A stretch of 64,000 bases of DNA from Jaltomata sinuosa (Eukaryota > Streptophyta > Magnoliopsida > Solanales > Solanaceae): positions 186,001-250,000 of the forward strand of contig QJPP01001546.1 in the NCBI GenBank assembly GCA_003996215.1, read 5' to 3'. The translations under genes and the position numbers were made by a program. The notes under the pieces are model-generated. The model ran no database searches. It had not been told where the DNA came from and saw only the letters and a list, made by a program, of their open reading frames with translations. Every line of letters begins with the position of its first letter. Within the stretch, counting starts at the first letter, position 1. Shown here in pieces: positions 48,642 through 60,600 of the stretch.

Positions 48642-51406
48642 CGTGTGTCCAGGAGACTAAATGGGTGGGCACTAAGGCGCGAGAGGTAGACGGGTATAAG
48701 TTGTGGTACTCAGGAGGTGTGAGGAATAGGAATGGGGTAGGTATCCTAGTGGATGAGGAGTTGAGAGAGCAAGTGGTGGAGGTTAGGAGGGTCAACGATA
48801 GGTTGATGACAATTAAGTTAGTCCTTGGAGGGTCTACTTTGAACATGATTAGTGCGTACGCACCACAAGCGGGCTTAGATGAGGAGGAGAAGAAACGCTT
48901 TTGGGAGGTTTTGGACGAGGTAGTGGGAGGTTTGCCTGATACTGAGAAGCTTTTCATTGGAGGAGACTTCAATGGGCACATCGGGGCATCTTCGAGGGGT
49001 TATGACGATGTGCATGGAGGCTTTGGTTTCGGGGATAGGAATGAAGGGGGTGCCACACTCTTGGATTTCGCTAGAGCCTTTGGGTTGAGAGTAGCTAACT
49101 CTAGTTTCTCGAAGAAGGAGGAGCACTTGGTTACCTTCCGTAGTTCGGTGGCCAAGACTCAGATAGACTTTTTGCTCCTTAGGACAGGTGATAGAGGTCT
49201 TTGTAAAGACTGTAAGGTTATTTCAAGTGAGAATCTTTCCACCCAACATAGACTCTTAGTGATGGATTTAGAGATCAAGAAGGAGGAAAAGAAGCGGTTT
49301 GTGGATGACCGGCCTAGGATTAAATGGGGTAGCCTGACTATGGCCAGTGCACTGGAAATAGGAGAGAAGTTGTTGACTAGGGGGGCTTGGGGGAGTAGTG
49401 GGGATGTGGATAATATATGGGATACGACCGCTAGTTTCATAAGGGAGACGGCTAGAGAGGTGTTGGGCATCTCGAGAGGTCGTTCTGGCAAGCATCGAGG
49501 GGACTGGTGGTGGAATGGAGAAGTAAAAGAAAAGGTGGAGGCAAAAAAGGGGTCATATGCGAAGTTGGTAGAGAGTAAGGATGAGGAGGAGAGGCGAAGG
49601 AATAGGGAGGCGTATAAGATTGCTAGGAAGGAGGCTAAGTTAGCGGTAACGGCAGCTAAAACGGCAGGCTTTGAAAGCTTATACGCGGCTTTAGAGGATA
49701 AAGGTGGGGATAAGAAGTTATACAGGTTAGCAAAGGCTAGAGAGAGGAGGACTCAGGACCTTGACCAAGTGAAGTGTATCAAGGACGAAGATGGCAAAAT
49801 ACTAGTAGATGAGGTACTCATTAGGAGGAGATGGCAATCTTACTTCCATGGACTCTTGAATGAAGAGGGGGACAAAAACTTTGTGCTGGGAGATTTGGCA
49901 CACTCAGAGAGGCGTCGTGACTATGATTATTGTAGCCGTATAAAGGTTGAAGAGGTTAAGGTTGCGATTCGTAAGATGCGAAGGGGTAGGGCGACGGGGC
50001 CAGATGAGATTCCCGTTGATTTTTGGAAGAGCTCGGGGGAGACAGGTGTGAAGTGGCTAACCGAGTTGTTTGATGGTATTTTTAGAACGGCAAAGATGCC
50101 TGAAGCTTGGAGATGGAGCACGATGATTCCTTTGTACAAAAACAAGGGTGATATTCAGAGTTGCAACAACTATAGGGGTATCAAATTGCTAAGCCACACT
50201 ATGAAGGTCTGGGAGAGGGTGGTGGAGTTGAGGTTGAGACAGATCGTGCCTATTTTAGAGAACCAGTTCGGCTTTATGCCAGGACGCTCGACTACAGAAG
50301 CTATTCATCTCCTTAGAAGACTGGTGGAGCAGTACAGGGAAAGGAAGAAGGACTTGCACATGGTTTTCATCGATCTAGAAAAGACGTATGATAAAGTCCC
50401 TAGAGAGGTCCTTTGGAGGTGCTTGGAGGCTCGAGGTGTACCCGTGGCGTACACCAGATCAATTAAGGGTATGTATGAGGGGGCCAAGACTCGCGTTAGA
50501 ACTGTGGGAGGAGATTCGGAGCACTTTCCCGTGTTAATGGGGTTGCACCAGGGATCAACCCTTAGCCCATTTCTATTTGCCTTGGTAATGGATGTATTGA
50601 CGCGGCAAATATAAGGTGAGGTGCCATGGTGCATGTTATTTGCGGATGATGTAGTTTTGGTGGACGAGACTCGCGGAGGAGTTAATGCTAAGTTGGAGGT
50701 TTGGAGACAGACCCTCGAGTCGAAGGGGTTTAGGTTGAGCAGGACCAAGACTGAATATATAGAGTGCAAGTTCAGTGAGGCAACTCAGGATGATGACGTA
50801 GAAGTGAAGTTGGATACACAGGTCATCCAAAAGAAAGGGAGTTTCAAGTATCTTGGGACTATTATCCAAGGAAATGGAGAGATTGATGAGGATGTCACCC
50901 ATCGTATTGGTGTTGGGTGGATGAAATGGAGGCTCGCATCTGGAGTCTTGTGCGATAAGAAGGTGCCTACTAAACTTAAAGGCAAATTCTACAGAGTGGT
51001 GGTCCAACCAGCTTTGTTGTATGGTGTTGAGTGTTGGCCAGTAAAGAACTCCCATATTCAAAAGATGAAGGTGGCGGAGATGAGGATGTTGCGATGGATG
51101 TGCGGGTTTACTAGGAGAGATAGGATTAGGAATGAGGATATCTGAGATAAGGTAGGTGTGGCATCGGTGGAAGATAAGATGCGGGAAGCGAGGTTGAGAT
51201 GGTTCAGACATGTGAGGAGGAGAGGCACGGATGCTCCAGTGCGGAGGTGTGAGAGGTTGGCTATGGATGGTTACAGGAGAGGACGAGGTAGACCGAAAAA
51301 GTATTGGGGAGAGGTGATTCGATAGGACATGGCGTAGTTGCAGCTTACCGAGGACATGACCCTAGATAGGAAGGTGTGGAGGACGCGGATTAGGGTAGAA
51401 GATTAG
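48642..51406 (+). pseudogene. RTE LINE endonuclease/reverse transcriptase (truncated, four in-frame stops)
   Basis: Translation is open from the truncation point (CVQETKWVG). There is no ATG start: the codon at 48665 is GTG and internal. The APE-type endonuclease shows QETKW with its catalytic Glu, SAYAPQAG, GGDFNGHIG, QIDFLLLR and TQHRLLV. RT blocks are YKNKGDIQSCNNYRGI, FGFMPGRSTTEAI, FIDLEKTYDKVPR (Thr where Ala is usual), LHQGSTLSPFLFAL and CMLFADDVVLVDET. The C-terminus has LLYGVECWPVK and MLRWMCGFTRRDR. Stops at 50612-50614 (TAA), 51143-51145 (TGA) and two TAGs near 51323-51335 all look like C-to-T changes at Gln or Arg codons. The frame otherwise ends at 51406. It would nick the target and prime cDNA synthesis there. 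Confidence 0.9.
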
Positions 51407-51654
51407 TAGGTAGAAGTGTGTGTAGGCTAGTAGGTTGCAGTGTAGGCTTATTGTCCCGACTAGTAATCGTAGTGTTACGCTTATAGTTCCTTGTTCTTGG
51501 ATTTCTCGTGGTAGTGTTTTGTGGCAGTGCTCTATTTCTGTCTGTTGTTTGTTACTACATATTACTTCCTATCGTCTCTTGTAGTTTTATCTTGTATTTT
51601 TATCCTGTATCATTGTCACGTCCTTTTTAGCCTATTTTTAGATGGTTTTGTCTT

Positions 51655-51780
51655 GAGCCGGGGGTCTATCGGAAACATCCTCTCTACCTCACCTCTGAGG
51701 TAGTGGTATGGACTGCGTACACTCTACCCCCCCAGACCCCACGCTGTGGGAATACACTGGGTATGTTGTTGTTGTTGTTG
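51655..51780 (+). other. LINE 3' end resembling the TS SINE tail
   Basis: It starts GAGCCGGGGGTCTATCGG, passes CTACCTCACCTCTGAGGTAG (a perfect 8-bp stem, 51684-51703) and a CCCAC...GTGGG stem, and ends in GTTGTTG repeats. From memory this matches the conserved 3' region of TS SINEs of Solanaceae, which are thought to borrow the machinery of such RTE LINEs. No tRNA-derived A/B-box promoter is present here, so this is the LINE, not a SINE. Confidence 0.7.
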
Positions 51781-51863
51781 TAGACTTTCCTTTCTTCTCT
51801 TTCGTGCACAGTATCCTTTAAAGTCCCTGGGAATCTCATTTGTTCTGGGTCACTCTTCCACAG

Positions 51864-53225
51864 ATGGTTTCTACAAGATCGTCAACTTCAGGCGGAGGAG
51901 AGCCTCCTTCCCCTGCACCTCCGACTCAAGCTAGGGGTTGGGGTAGTCAGAATGGTAGAGGTAGGGGTTGTGGGCGCCCCAGAGCAGCGACACCTGCTAG
52001 AGCTTATAGAGTTGAGGTAGATCCAGAGTATGAATATGAGCCAGAGTTCGCTCCAGAGCAGCAACATATGGACCTGGGGGCAGCCCAGGTACCACCAGCT
52101 CTAGTATCAGCTCCAGCATCAGTTTCTGTGCCAGCTTCTGCCCCAGCTCAATCTTCGGATATTCGGGGTATACTTGTTCACCTTTTGGGTATGATTAGGG
52201 AGAGTCCTTCTGAGACAGCCCAGAAAACCCTCGGGGGGCAGCCCTGGGTGTTCTAAGTTTAAGAGTGCAGCCTGCTATTATGGCTCCCTGTACTGAGGTT
52301 GTTCCTGTCCTATCGATTGCCCAGCCTCTTTCTCCTTTCCCTACTATGACAGAGATGGAGCAAAAGGCCTTGGGTAGGTTTTTGAGATTGACACCACCGA
52401 GATTTGGTGGTACACAGGGTCAGGACCCATATGACTTTATCACCACTTGTGAGGAGATGCTGCATCATTTGGGCTTATTGGAGACTCACGGGGTTGGTTA
52501 TACTTCATATCAGCTGGAGGGTCCAACGAAGTTATGGTGGAGGGTACAGGTTGCTTGAAGGCCTTCTAAATCACCTCCCTTTACTTGGTCCAAGTTCTTA
52601 CCACAGAGCGACAGAAAGCATCGGAGGGAGGAGTTCACTAGACTTTCTCAGGATTCTATGACTGTCTTAGAGTACGAAACCCATTTCCATCAGCTTGCTC
52701 CATTTGGGGACATAATTATGCCCACTAAGTCTAACAGGGTCCATAGATTTGTTTGGGGGTTACGGAGAGATCTTAGAAAGCCTGCAGAGATATTGGTTGT
52801 TAATGGTCGGTCATTCTAGGCTATTGCGGACTATGCCCGTACAGTTGAGGATTTGTGTCATCATGACACCAGGGCTAGAGATAAGAAGCCTCGACATTAG
52901 GGTGGCTACATTGGTTCCAGGCATGGTGGTAGAGGTTCAGGACAGTGAGGTCGGGGTTATCAGCCACAACAGCACCAGGGTCAGTCCAATCGTCTGGTTC
53001 AGGCTTCACTTCAGACTTTTGATAGTACCCAGTTCGAGCAGCGTTAGAGCATCCATCAGGGCTACAACGGTCAGTCTTAGAGGGGTACAACTTCAGGGGA
53101 ATCAGGAAATAGTGGCCATACGAGTTTTGCTGGTTCATCCCGATCGAGTAGGTCGTTAGTGGCTTGTTTTACTTGCGGTGTGGTTGGTCACTTTGCTAGA
53201 GATTGCCCCCAGTAGGGTAAAATTT
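51864..53225 (+). pseudogene. gag: gag of internal D (degenerate)
   Basis: ATG at 51864 after TTCCACAG (MVSTRSSTSGGGEPPSP). It stays open to 52256, longer than C and E, because D retains TCA at 52107-52109. It closes at WVF-stop. The next open part, 52265-52558, runs through the YTSYQLEG segment, where C and E have a stop. The zinc knuckle CFTCGVVGHFARDC lies at 53165-53206. Stops after the capsid block (TAG near 52818) and in the RG-rich linker inactivate it. Confidence 0.83.
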
Positions 53226-53384
53226 AGCTGGTCGAGCTATTGTGAGCAGTTCAGCCTCCAGCTATAAAAGGGTGGTGGTCAGGCTAGGGGTGGTGCCTCG
53301 CATGGGAGAGCAGGCCGTAGGGATGGCGGTCGGGCAGGTAAAGGTAATCGTCAGTTCTATGCGTTCCCTAGGAGATCGGAGGTA

Positions 53385-55421
53385 GAGGCCTTAGATGCCG
53401 TGATAATAGGTACGATTTTTGTATGTCGTCAACCAGCTTATGCTTTTTTTGATCCTGGATCCACTTGTTCATATATGTCTGCCTACTTTCTGCCTTGTTT
53501 GGGGTTCGCTAGTGAGCCATTATCTGTTGTTGTTTCTGTTTTGACCTCAGTAGGAGATTCTTTAGTAGTGGATCATATTGTGAGATCCTGTGTGATATCT
53601 GTTGGTGATTTGGAGACTTGGGCTGACTTGATGATACTATATATGTTAGACTTTGATGTGATACTAGGCATGGACTGGTTATCCCCTCACCGTGCCATTT
53701 TTGATTGTTATGCCAAGACCGTTACCATAGCCGTGCCCGGTGCATTCCCGATTGTATGGCAGGGTTCTGTTATCCATGCACCATCTAGGATCATCTCTTG
53801 CCTGCAAGCTAGGAAGTTGATTTCCCGTGGGTGTTTAGTTTATCTAGAATATGTTCGAGCTGCTAGTGCTGACCCTTCATCTCCTGAGTCTGTTCCTGTG
53901 GTTGGAGACTTCCTAGATGTTTTTCCTACCAACCTGCCAAGCCTTCCAACTGAGAGAGATGTTGATTTTGCCATTGAGTTAGAGCTGGGTGCCAGGCCTA
54001 TTTCTATACCTCACTACAGTATGGCTCCTGCTGAGTTGAGAGAGCTTAAGGAGAAGCTCCAGGATTTGTTAGCTAAGGGGTTCATTAGAACGAGCGTGTC
54101 TCCTTGGGGTACTCCTGTCCTCTTCATAAATAAGAAGAATAGGTCGATGCGGATGTGTATTGACTATTGGTAGTTGAATAAGGTGACAATAAAGCATAGG
54201 TATCCGATGGCTAGGATTGATGGCTTATTTGATCAGCTCTAGGGTTCAGCCGTGTTCTCGAAGATTTAATTTGATGTCTGGCTACCATCAGTTGAGGATT
54301 AGAGTGGAGGACATCCCTAAGACAACATTCAGGACATGTTATGGCCACTATGAGTTCCTGGTGATGTATTTTGGGTTGACTAATGCCCCCGCAGCCTTTA
54401 TGGATTTGATGCATAGGGTGCTTATCCCGTACCTGGATATGTTCGTGATAGTATTCATTGATGACATTCTTATATACTCGAGGAGTAGGGACGAGCGTGA
54501 GCAGCATTTCAGGACTATACTTCAGACTTTGAGAGATCATCAGATTTATGCCAAGTTCTCAAAGTGTGAGTTTTGGCTTGAGTCAATTGCATTGCTAAAA
54601 CATGTGGTGTCTAAGGATGGGATTAGAGTTGATATGGGTAAGGTCTCTGTGGTTTGTGATTGGCCTAGACCTACTACTCCTACTGAGGTCCGTAGCTTTG
54701 TTGGGTTAGCCGGGTACTACAGACGGTTTGTTGAGGGATTTTCTTCCATAGCAGCACCTTTGACTATGCTGACTAGGAATGATGTACCATTCTAGTGGTC
54801 GGATCAGTGCGAGGATAACTTGCAGAGGCTTAAGGCCTTATTGACTTCAGCTCTATTTCAGACTTTGCCGGTTGAGGGTCAAAGTTTCTCTGTGTATTGT
54901 GATGCTTCAGGGGTTGGTCTTGGTTGTGTGTTGATATAGCAGGGTCGAGTGATAGCATATGCGTCAAGACAGCTGAAGGTTCACGAGCACAACTACCCCA
55001 CTCATGACTTGGAGTTGCCAGCATCAGTCTTTGCGCTCAAGATCTAGAGGCACTACTTATATGGAGTTCATTGTGAGATATTCACAGATCACCATAGTCT
55101 TCAGTACATTACGAGTCAGCGAGAGCTGAACTCAGGCAAAGGAGATGGATTGAGCTACTGAAGGACTTCGATTTCACTATTCTATACCATTCAGGAAAGA
55201 TAAATGTGGTAGCAAATGCCTTGAGTTAGAAGGCAGTGAGTATAGGCAGCCTAGCTTCACTTTCAGTTTCTGAGCGCTTGTTGGTCTTGGACATCCAGTC
55301 CTTGGCTAACCAATTGGTTAGGCTTGACTTGTCGGATCCTAGCAGAGTGCTTGCCAGTATTGAGGTTCGTTCCACTCTAGTTGATCAGATTTAGAGCCAA
55401 TAGTTTGAGGATTAGAGTTTG
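53385..55421 (+). pseudogene. pol: pol of internal D, truncated inside or just before integrase
   Basis: A 257-codon open stretch (53400-54173) covers protease (FDPGSTCSYMSAYF, GMDWLSPH) through the first RT block (VLFINKKNRSMRMCIDYW), then TAG. A second open stretch (54217-54795) holds the rest of RT with FIDDILIYSRS and VVSKDGIRVD, then TAG in FQW. RNase H follows to about 55120. The copy stops at 55421, at the point that corresponds to about 43641 in C, and is joined to the end of an LTR. Integrase catalytic core and chromodomain are absent. Confidence 0.85.
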
Positions 55422-55948
55422 GCTAACCTTATATATGCTCAGTCGGCCTATGATACCTACTGGGTACCTTATGCTTCGCATTTGGTGTTCACTCTACACT
55501 CTGTATCTTTTTGTGCAGATCCTAATGTGGGCCATCGCTGTTAGAGCGCTGGAGACTCGTGTGAGGTGCTATTTTTGGATTATCCAGGCTTAGGGTGAGC
55601 TCTTGGCAATCAGAGCTTGACTTTAGTTTATATTTTGTATATTTTGCACTCTGTTACTACCGGAGACAGCTTGTGTATATATATTTCTTTTGGACCCTTG
55701 TACTTGTTATGTAGTTAGGGCTTCTATACGCTATAATACCAGGTTTTGCGTTTGTTTTAGCTTCTTCTTTTTATTTATATTACTCTTGTTATCTAGTTTA
55801 TTCATCTTGTTCTCTTGATTCCCCTTATTTGTTCTTCTGCTTAAACTGTTAGAAGGTATCCCATTACTAACTGTTCTGGGCTACGGGGATTGGTTCGCCT
55901 ACTGGGGGGATGTAGGTGCCATCATGACCAAGAAATCGGGTCATGGTA
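55422..55948 (+). repeat. LTR3: last 525 bases of an LTR, fused to D
   Basis: From ACCTTATATATGCTCAGTCGG onward it follows LTR1 (39378-39895) with only about ten differences and is unlike LTR2. It ends GGGTCATGGTA like LTR1 and is followed by a primer site. The first 3 kb of the LTR are missing. The translated stretch near 55381-55593 spans the fusion and is not a gene. Confidence 0.85.
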
Positions 55949-55951
55949 GCT

Positions 55952-55963
55952 TGGTATCAGAGC
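55952..55963 (+). promoter_or_regulatory. Primer binding site of internal E (tRNA-Met)
   Basis: Intact TGGTATCAGAGC after LTR3. Confidence 0.85.
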
Positions 55964-56160
55964 CCTAGGTTCACCGGTGTCATTGGTATATGAGCCATTG
56001 TCTAGTACAGTCCTGCGGATCGGGGCGGAGACGTCCATACTCAATCTTTGGGAGGCTATAGTGACATTTAGGGGAAATAGACTTTTCTTGCTTCTCTTTC
56101 ATGCGCAGTATCCTTTAAAGTCCCTGGGAATCTCATTTGTTCTGCTTCACTCTTCCACAG

Positions 56161-57540
56161 ATGGTTTGTACGAGATCGTCAACTTCAGACGAAGGAGAGC
56201 CTCCTTCCCCTGCACCTCCGACTCCAGCTAGGGGTTGGGGTGGTCAGAAGGGTAGAGGTAGGGGTCGTGGGTGCCCCAGAGCAGCGACACCTTCTAGAGC
56301 TTATAGAGTTGAGGTAGATCCAGAGTATGAATACGAGCCAGAGTTCGCTCCAGAGCAGCAATATATGGACCTGGGGGCAGCCCAGGTACCACCAACTCTA
56401 GTATGAGCTCCAGCATCAGTTTCTGTGCCAGCTTCAGCCCCAGCTCAATCTTCGAATATTCGGGGTTTACTTGTTCACCTTTTGGGTATGATTAGGGAGA
56501 GTCCTTTTGAGACAGCCAAGACAACCCTCAAGGGGCAGCCCTGGGTGTTCTAAGTTTAGGAGTGCAACCTACTATTGCGGCTCCCTGTGCTGAGGTTGTT
56601 CCTGTTCTATCGATTTCCCAGCCTCTTGCTCCTCACCCTACTATGACAGAGATGGAGCAGAAGACCTTGGGTAGGTTTTTGAGATTGACACCACCGAGAT
56701 TTGCTGGTACACAGGGTCAGGACCCATATGACTTTATCACCACTTGTGAGGAGATGCTGCATCATTTGGGCTTATTGGAGACTCACGGGGTTGGTTATAC
56801 TTCATAACAGCTGGAGGGTCCAATGAAGTTATTGTGGAGGGCACAAGTTGCTTGCAGGCCTTCTACATCACCTCCCTTTACTTGGTCCAAGTTCTTACCA
56901 CAGAGCGACAAAAAGCGTCGGAGGGAGGAGTTCACTAGACTTTCTCAGGATTCTATGATTGTCTTAGAGTACGAGACCTGTTTCCATCATCTTGCTCCAT
57001 TTGGGGACATGATTATGCCCACTAAGGCTAACAGGGTCTATAGATTTGTTTGGGGGTTACGGAGAGAGCTTAGAAAGCCTGCAGATATATTGGTTGTTAA
57101 TGGTCGGTCATTCCAGGCTATTGCGGATTATGCCCGTAGAGTTAAGGATTTATGTCGTCATGACACCGGGGCTAGAGATAAGAGGCCTCGACATTAGGGT
57201 GGCTACACTGGTTCCAGGAATTGTGGTAGAGGTTCAGGACAGTGAGGCCGGGGTTATCAGCCACAATAGCACCAGGGTCAGTCCTATCGTCTGGTTCAGG
57301 CTTCACTTCAGACTTTTGATAGTACCCAGTTTGAGCAGGGTCAGAGCAACCATCAGGGCTACAACGGTCAGTCTTCGAGGGGTACAGCTTTAGGGGCATC
57401 AGGCCATAGTGCCATACGAGTTCTTCTTGTTCATCCCGACCGAGTAGGTCGTCCGTGGCTTGTTTTACTTGCGGTGTGGTTGGTCACTTTGCTAGATATT
57501 GCCCCCAGTAGGGTAAAATTCAACTGGTCGAGCTATTGTG
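56161..57540 (+). pseudogene. gag: gag of internal E (degenerate)
   Basis: ATG at 56161 after TTCCACAG (MVCTRSSTSDEGEPPSP). It carries the same TGA (56404-56406) and TAA (56805-56807) as C. The capsid segment is open at 56823-57195. The zinc knuckle CFTCGVVGHFARYC is at 57461-57502, with C's Tyr where D has Asp. It is close to C throughout. Confidence 0.83.
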
Positions 57541-57679
57541 AGCAGTTCAGCTTCCAGCTATAGGGGGGTGGTGGTTAGGCTAGGGATGGTACCTCGCGTG
57601 GCAGAGCAGGCCGTAGGGATGGCAGTCGGGCAGGTGGAGGTCATCGTCAGTTCTATGCGGTTCCTGGGAGACCGGAGGC

Positions 57680-60600
57680 AGAGGCCTCAGATGCCATGAT
57701 CATAGGTACGATTTTTGTATGTCGTTAGCTTATGCTTTTTTTGATCCTGGATCCACTTGTTCATATATGTCTGCCTACTTTCTGCCTTGTTTGGGGTTCG
57801 CTAGTGAGCCATTATCTGTTGTGGTTTCTGTTTTGACCTCAGTAGGATATTCTTTAGTAGTGGATCATATTGTGAGATCCTGTGTGATATCTGTTGGTGA
57901 TTTGGAGACTTGGGCTGACTTGATGATACTCTATATGTTAGACTTTGATGTGATACTAGGCATGGACTGGTTATCCCCTCACTGTGCCATTTTTGATTGT
58001 TATGCCAAGACCATTACCATAGCCGTGCCCGGTGTATCCTCGGTTGTATGGCAGGGTTCTGTTAGCCATACACCATCTAGGATCATCTCTTTCCTGTAAG
58101 CTAGGAAGTTGATTTCCCGTGGGTGTTTAGTTTATCTAGAATATGTCCGAGCTGCTAGTACTAACCCTTCATCTCCTGAGTCTGTTCCTGTGGTTAGAGA
58201 CTTCGTAGATGTGTTTCCTACCAACCTGCCAAGCCTTCCAACTGAGAGAGATGTTGATTTTGCCATTGAGTTAGAGCTGGGTACCAGGCCTATTTCTATA
58301 CCTCACTATAGTATGGCTCCTGCTGAGTTGAGAGAGCTTAAGGAGAAGCTCCAGGATTTGTTAGCTAAGGGGTTCATTAGAACGAGCGTGTCTCCTTGGG
58401 GTACTCCTGTCCTCTTCATAAATAAGAAGAATAGGTCGATGCGGATGTGTATTGACTATTGGTAGTTGAATAAGGTGACAATAAAGCATAGGTATCCGAT
58501 GGCTAGGATTGATGGCCTATTTGATCAGCTCCAGGGTTCAGCCGTGTTCTCGAAGATTTAATTTGATGTCTGGCTACCATCAGTTGAGGATTAGAGCGGA
58601 GGACATCCCTAAGACAACATTCAGGACATGTTATGGCCACTATGAGTTCCTGGTGATGTATTTTGGGTTGACTAATGCCCCCGCAGCCTTTATGGATTTG
58701 ATGCATAGGGTGCTTATCCCGTACCTGGATATGTTCGTGATAGTATTCATTGATGACATTCTTATATACTCGAGGAGTAGGGATGAGCTTGAGCAACATT
58801 TCAGGACTATACTTCAGACTTTGAGAGATCATCAGATTTATGCAAAGTTCTCAAAGTGTGAGTTTTGGCTTGAGTCAATTGCATTGCTAAAACATGTGGT
58901 GTCTAAGGATGGGATTAGAGTTGATACGGGTAAGGTCTCTGTGGTTTGTGATTGGCCTAGACCTACTACTCCTACTGAGGTCCGTAGCTTTGTTGGGTTA
59001 GACGGGTACTACAGACGATTTGTTGAGGGATTTTCTTCCATAGCAGCACCTTTGACTATGCTGACTAGGAATGATGTACCATTCTAGTGGTCGGATCAGT
59101 GCGAGGATAACTTCCAGAGGCTTAAGGCCTTATTGACTTCAGCTCTATTTCAGACTTTGCCGGTTGAGGGTCAGAGTTTCTCTGTGTATTGTGATGCTTC
59201 AGGGGTTGGTCTTGGTTGTGTGTTGATATAGCAGGGTCGAGTGATAACATATGCGTCAAGACAGCTGAAGGTTCACGAGCACAACTACCCCACTCATGAC
59301 TTGGAGTTGCCAGCATCAGTCTTTGCGCTCATGATCTAGAGGCACTACTTATATGGAGTTCATTGTGAGATATTCACCGATCACCATAGTCTTCAGTACA
59401 TTACGAGTCAGCGAGAGCTGAACTCAAGGCAAGGGAGATGGATTGAGCTACTGAAGGACTACGATTTCACTATTCTATACCATGCAGGAAAGACAAATGT
59501 GGTAGCAGATGCCTTGAGTTAGAAGGCAGTGAGTAAAGGCAGCCTAGCTTCACTTTCAGTTTCTGAGCGCTTGTTGGCCTTGGACATCTAGTCCTTGGCT
59601 AACCAATTGGTTAGGCTTGACTTGTCGGATCCTAGCAGAGTGCTTGCCAGTATAAAGGTTCGTTCCACTCTAGTTGATCAGATTTAGAGCCAATAGTTTG
59701 AGGATTAGAGTTTGTGCGACCTTCATGATCAGGTAGTACGGGGTGAGGACAGCCGGGATACTTTAGGTTTTGATGGTATTCTGAGGTTTGATAGCCGACT
59801 TTGTGATCCGAGGGTTGGTGATTTGATTCAGTTGATACTCCATGAGGAAGATTGTTGTAGGTATTCCATTCATCCTAGCGCGTCAAAGATGTATAGAGAT
59901 TTGAGGCAGCTTTACTAGTGGTGTGGTATGAAGTGGGACATAGTATAATTTGTATCTCGGTGCTTGAACTGTCTGCAGGTCACGAGCACATGAGACCAGG
60001 TGGTTTATTGCAGCTACTTCCCATTCCTGAGTGGAAGTGGGAAGGTATTACTATGGAGTTCATCGTTGGTTTACCTCGTACTTCTTGTGGGTTTGATCTA
60101 TCTGGGTGATCGTTGATAGGCTGACTATGTCAGCACACTTATTGTTGGTTCAGACTTCCTATGGTGTTGAGAGGTTAGCACAAATCAACATTCGCGAGGT
60201 TGTTTGGTTTCATGGGGTCCCAGCTTCTATCATTTAAACCGCGACACACAGTTCATATCTTAGTTCTGGAGAGCTATACAGAGATACTTGGGTATAGAGG
60301 TTCAACTTAGTACTGCTTTCCACCCTGAGATAGATGGCCAGTCTGAGAGGACTATTCAGGTCCTGGAGGATATGCTATGGTCTTGTGTACTTGACTTTGA
60401 GGGTTCATGGGATCAGTTTGTGTCGTTGGCTGAGTTTGCTTATAATAATAGTTTTCATTCGAGCATCGGCATGGAACCTTTGGAGGCCTTGTATTGTAGG
60501 CATTGCAGATCATCGATTGGTTGGTTTGATGGGATAGAGTCCAGACCATAGAGTATAGATTTGCTTAGAGATTTCTTGGATCGAGTTCATTTGATTTAGG

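Larger units (their letters stand above)
48642..51780 (+). mobile_element. 5'-truncated RTE-type LINE inserted in D's leader
   Basis: It interrupts the leader between GGGAAAATAG and ACTTTCCTTTC, which are contiguous in C (about 40018-40034) and E. It carries one endonuclease-reverse transcriptase frame, a 3' UTR and a TTG-repeat tail (51765-51780). A possible target duplication is only TAG (48639-48641 and 51781-51783). The 5' end begins inside the endonuclease domain, so roughly the first 50 residues are missing, as is usual for LINE copies. There is no separate ORF1, in keeping with the RTE clade. Confidence 0.88.

Noticed and set aside
48541..48981. Antisense frames across the LINE (48541-48981, 50305-50769, 50636-51211)
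   Set aside because: Shadows of the strongly coding plus strand, with no motifs of their own.
51655..51780. A separate TS SINE inserted at the end of the LINE
   Set aside because: No tRNA-like head with A and B boxes precedes it, and the LINE 3' UTR runs into it without a break.
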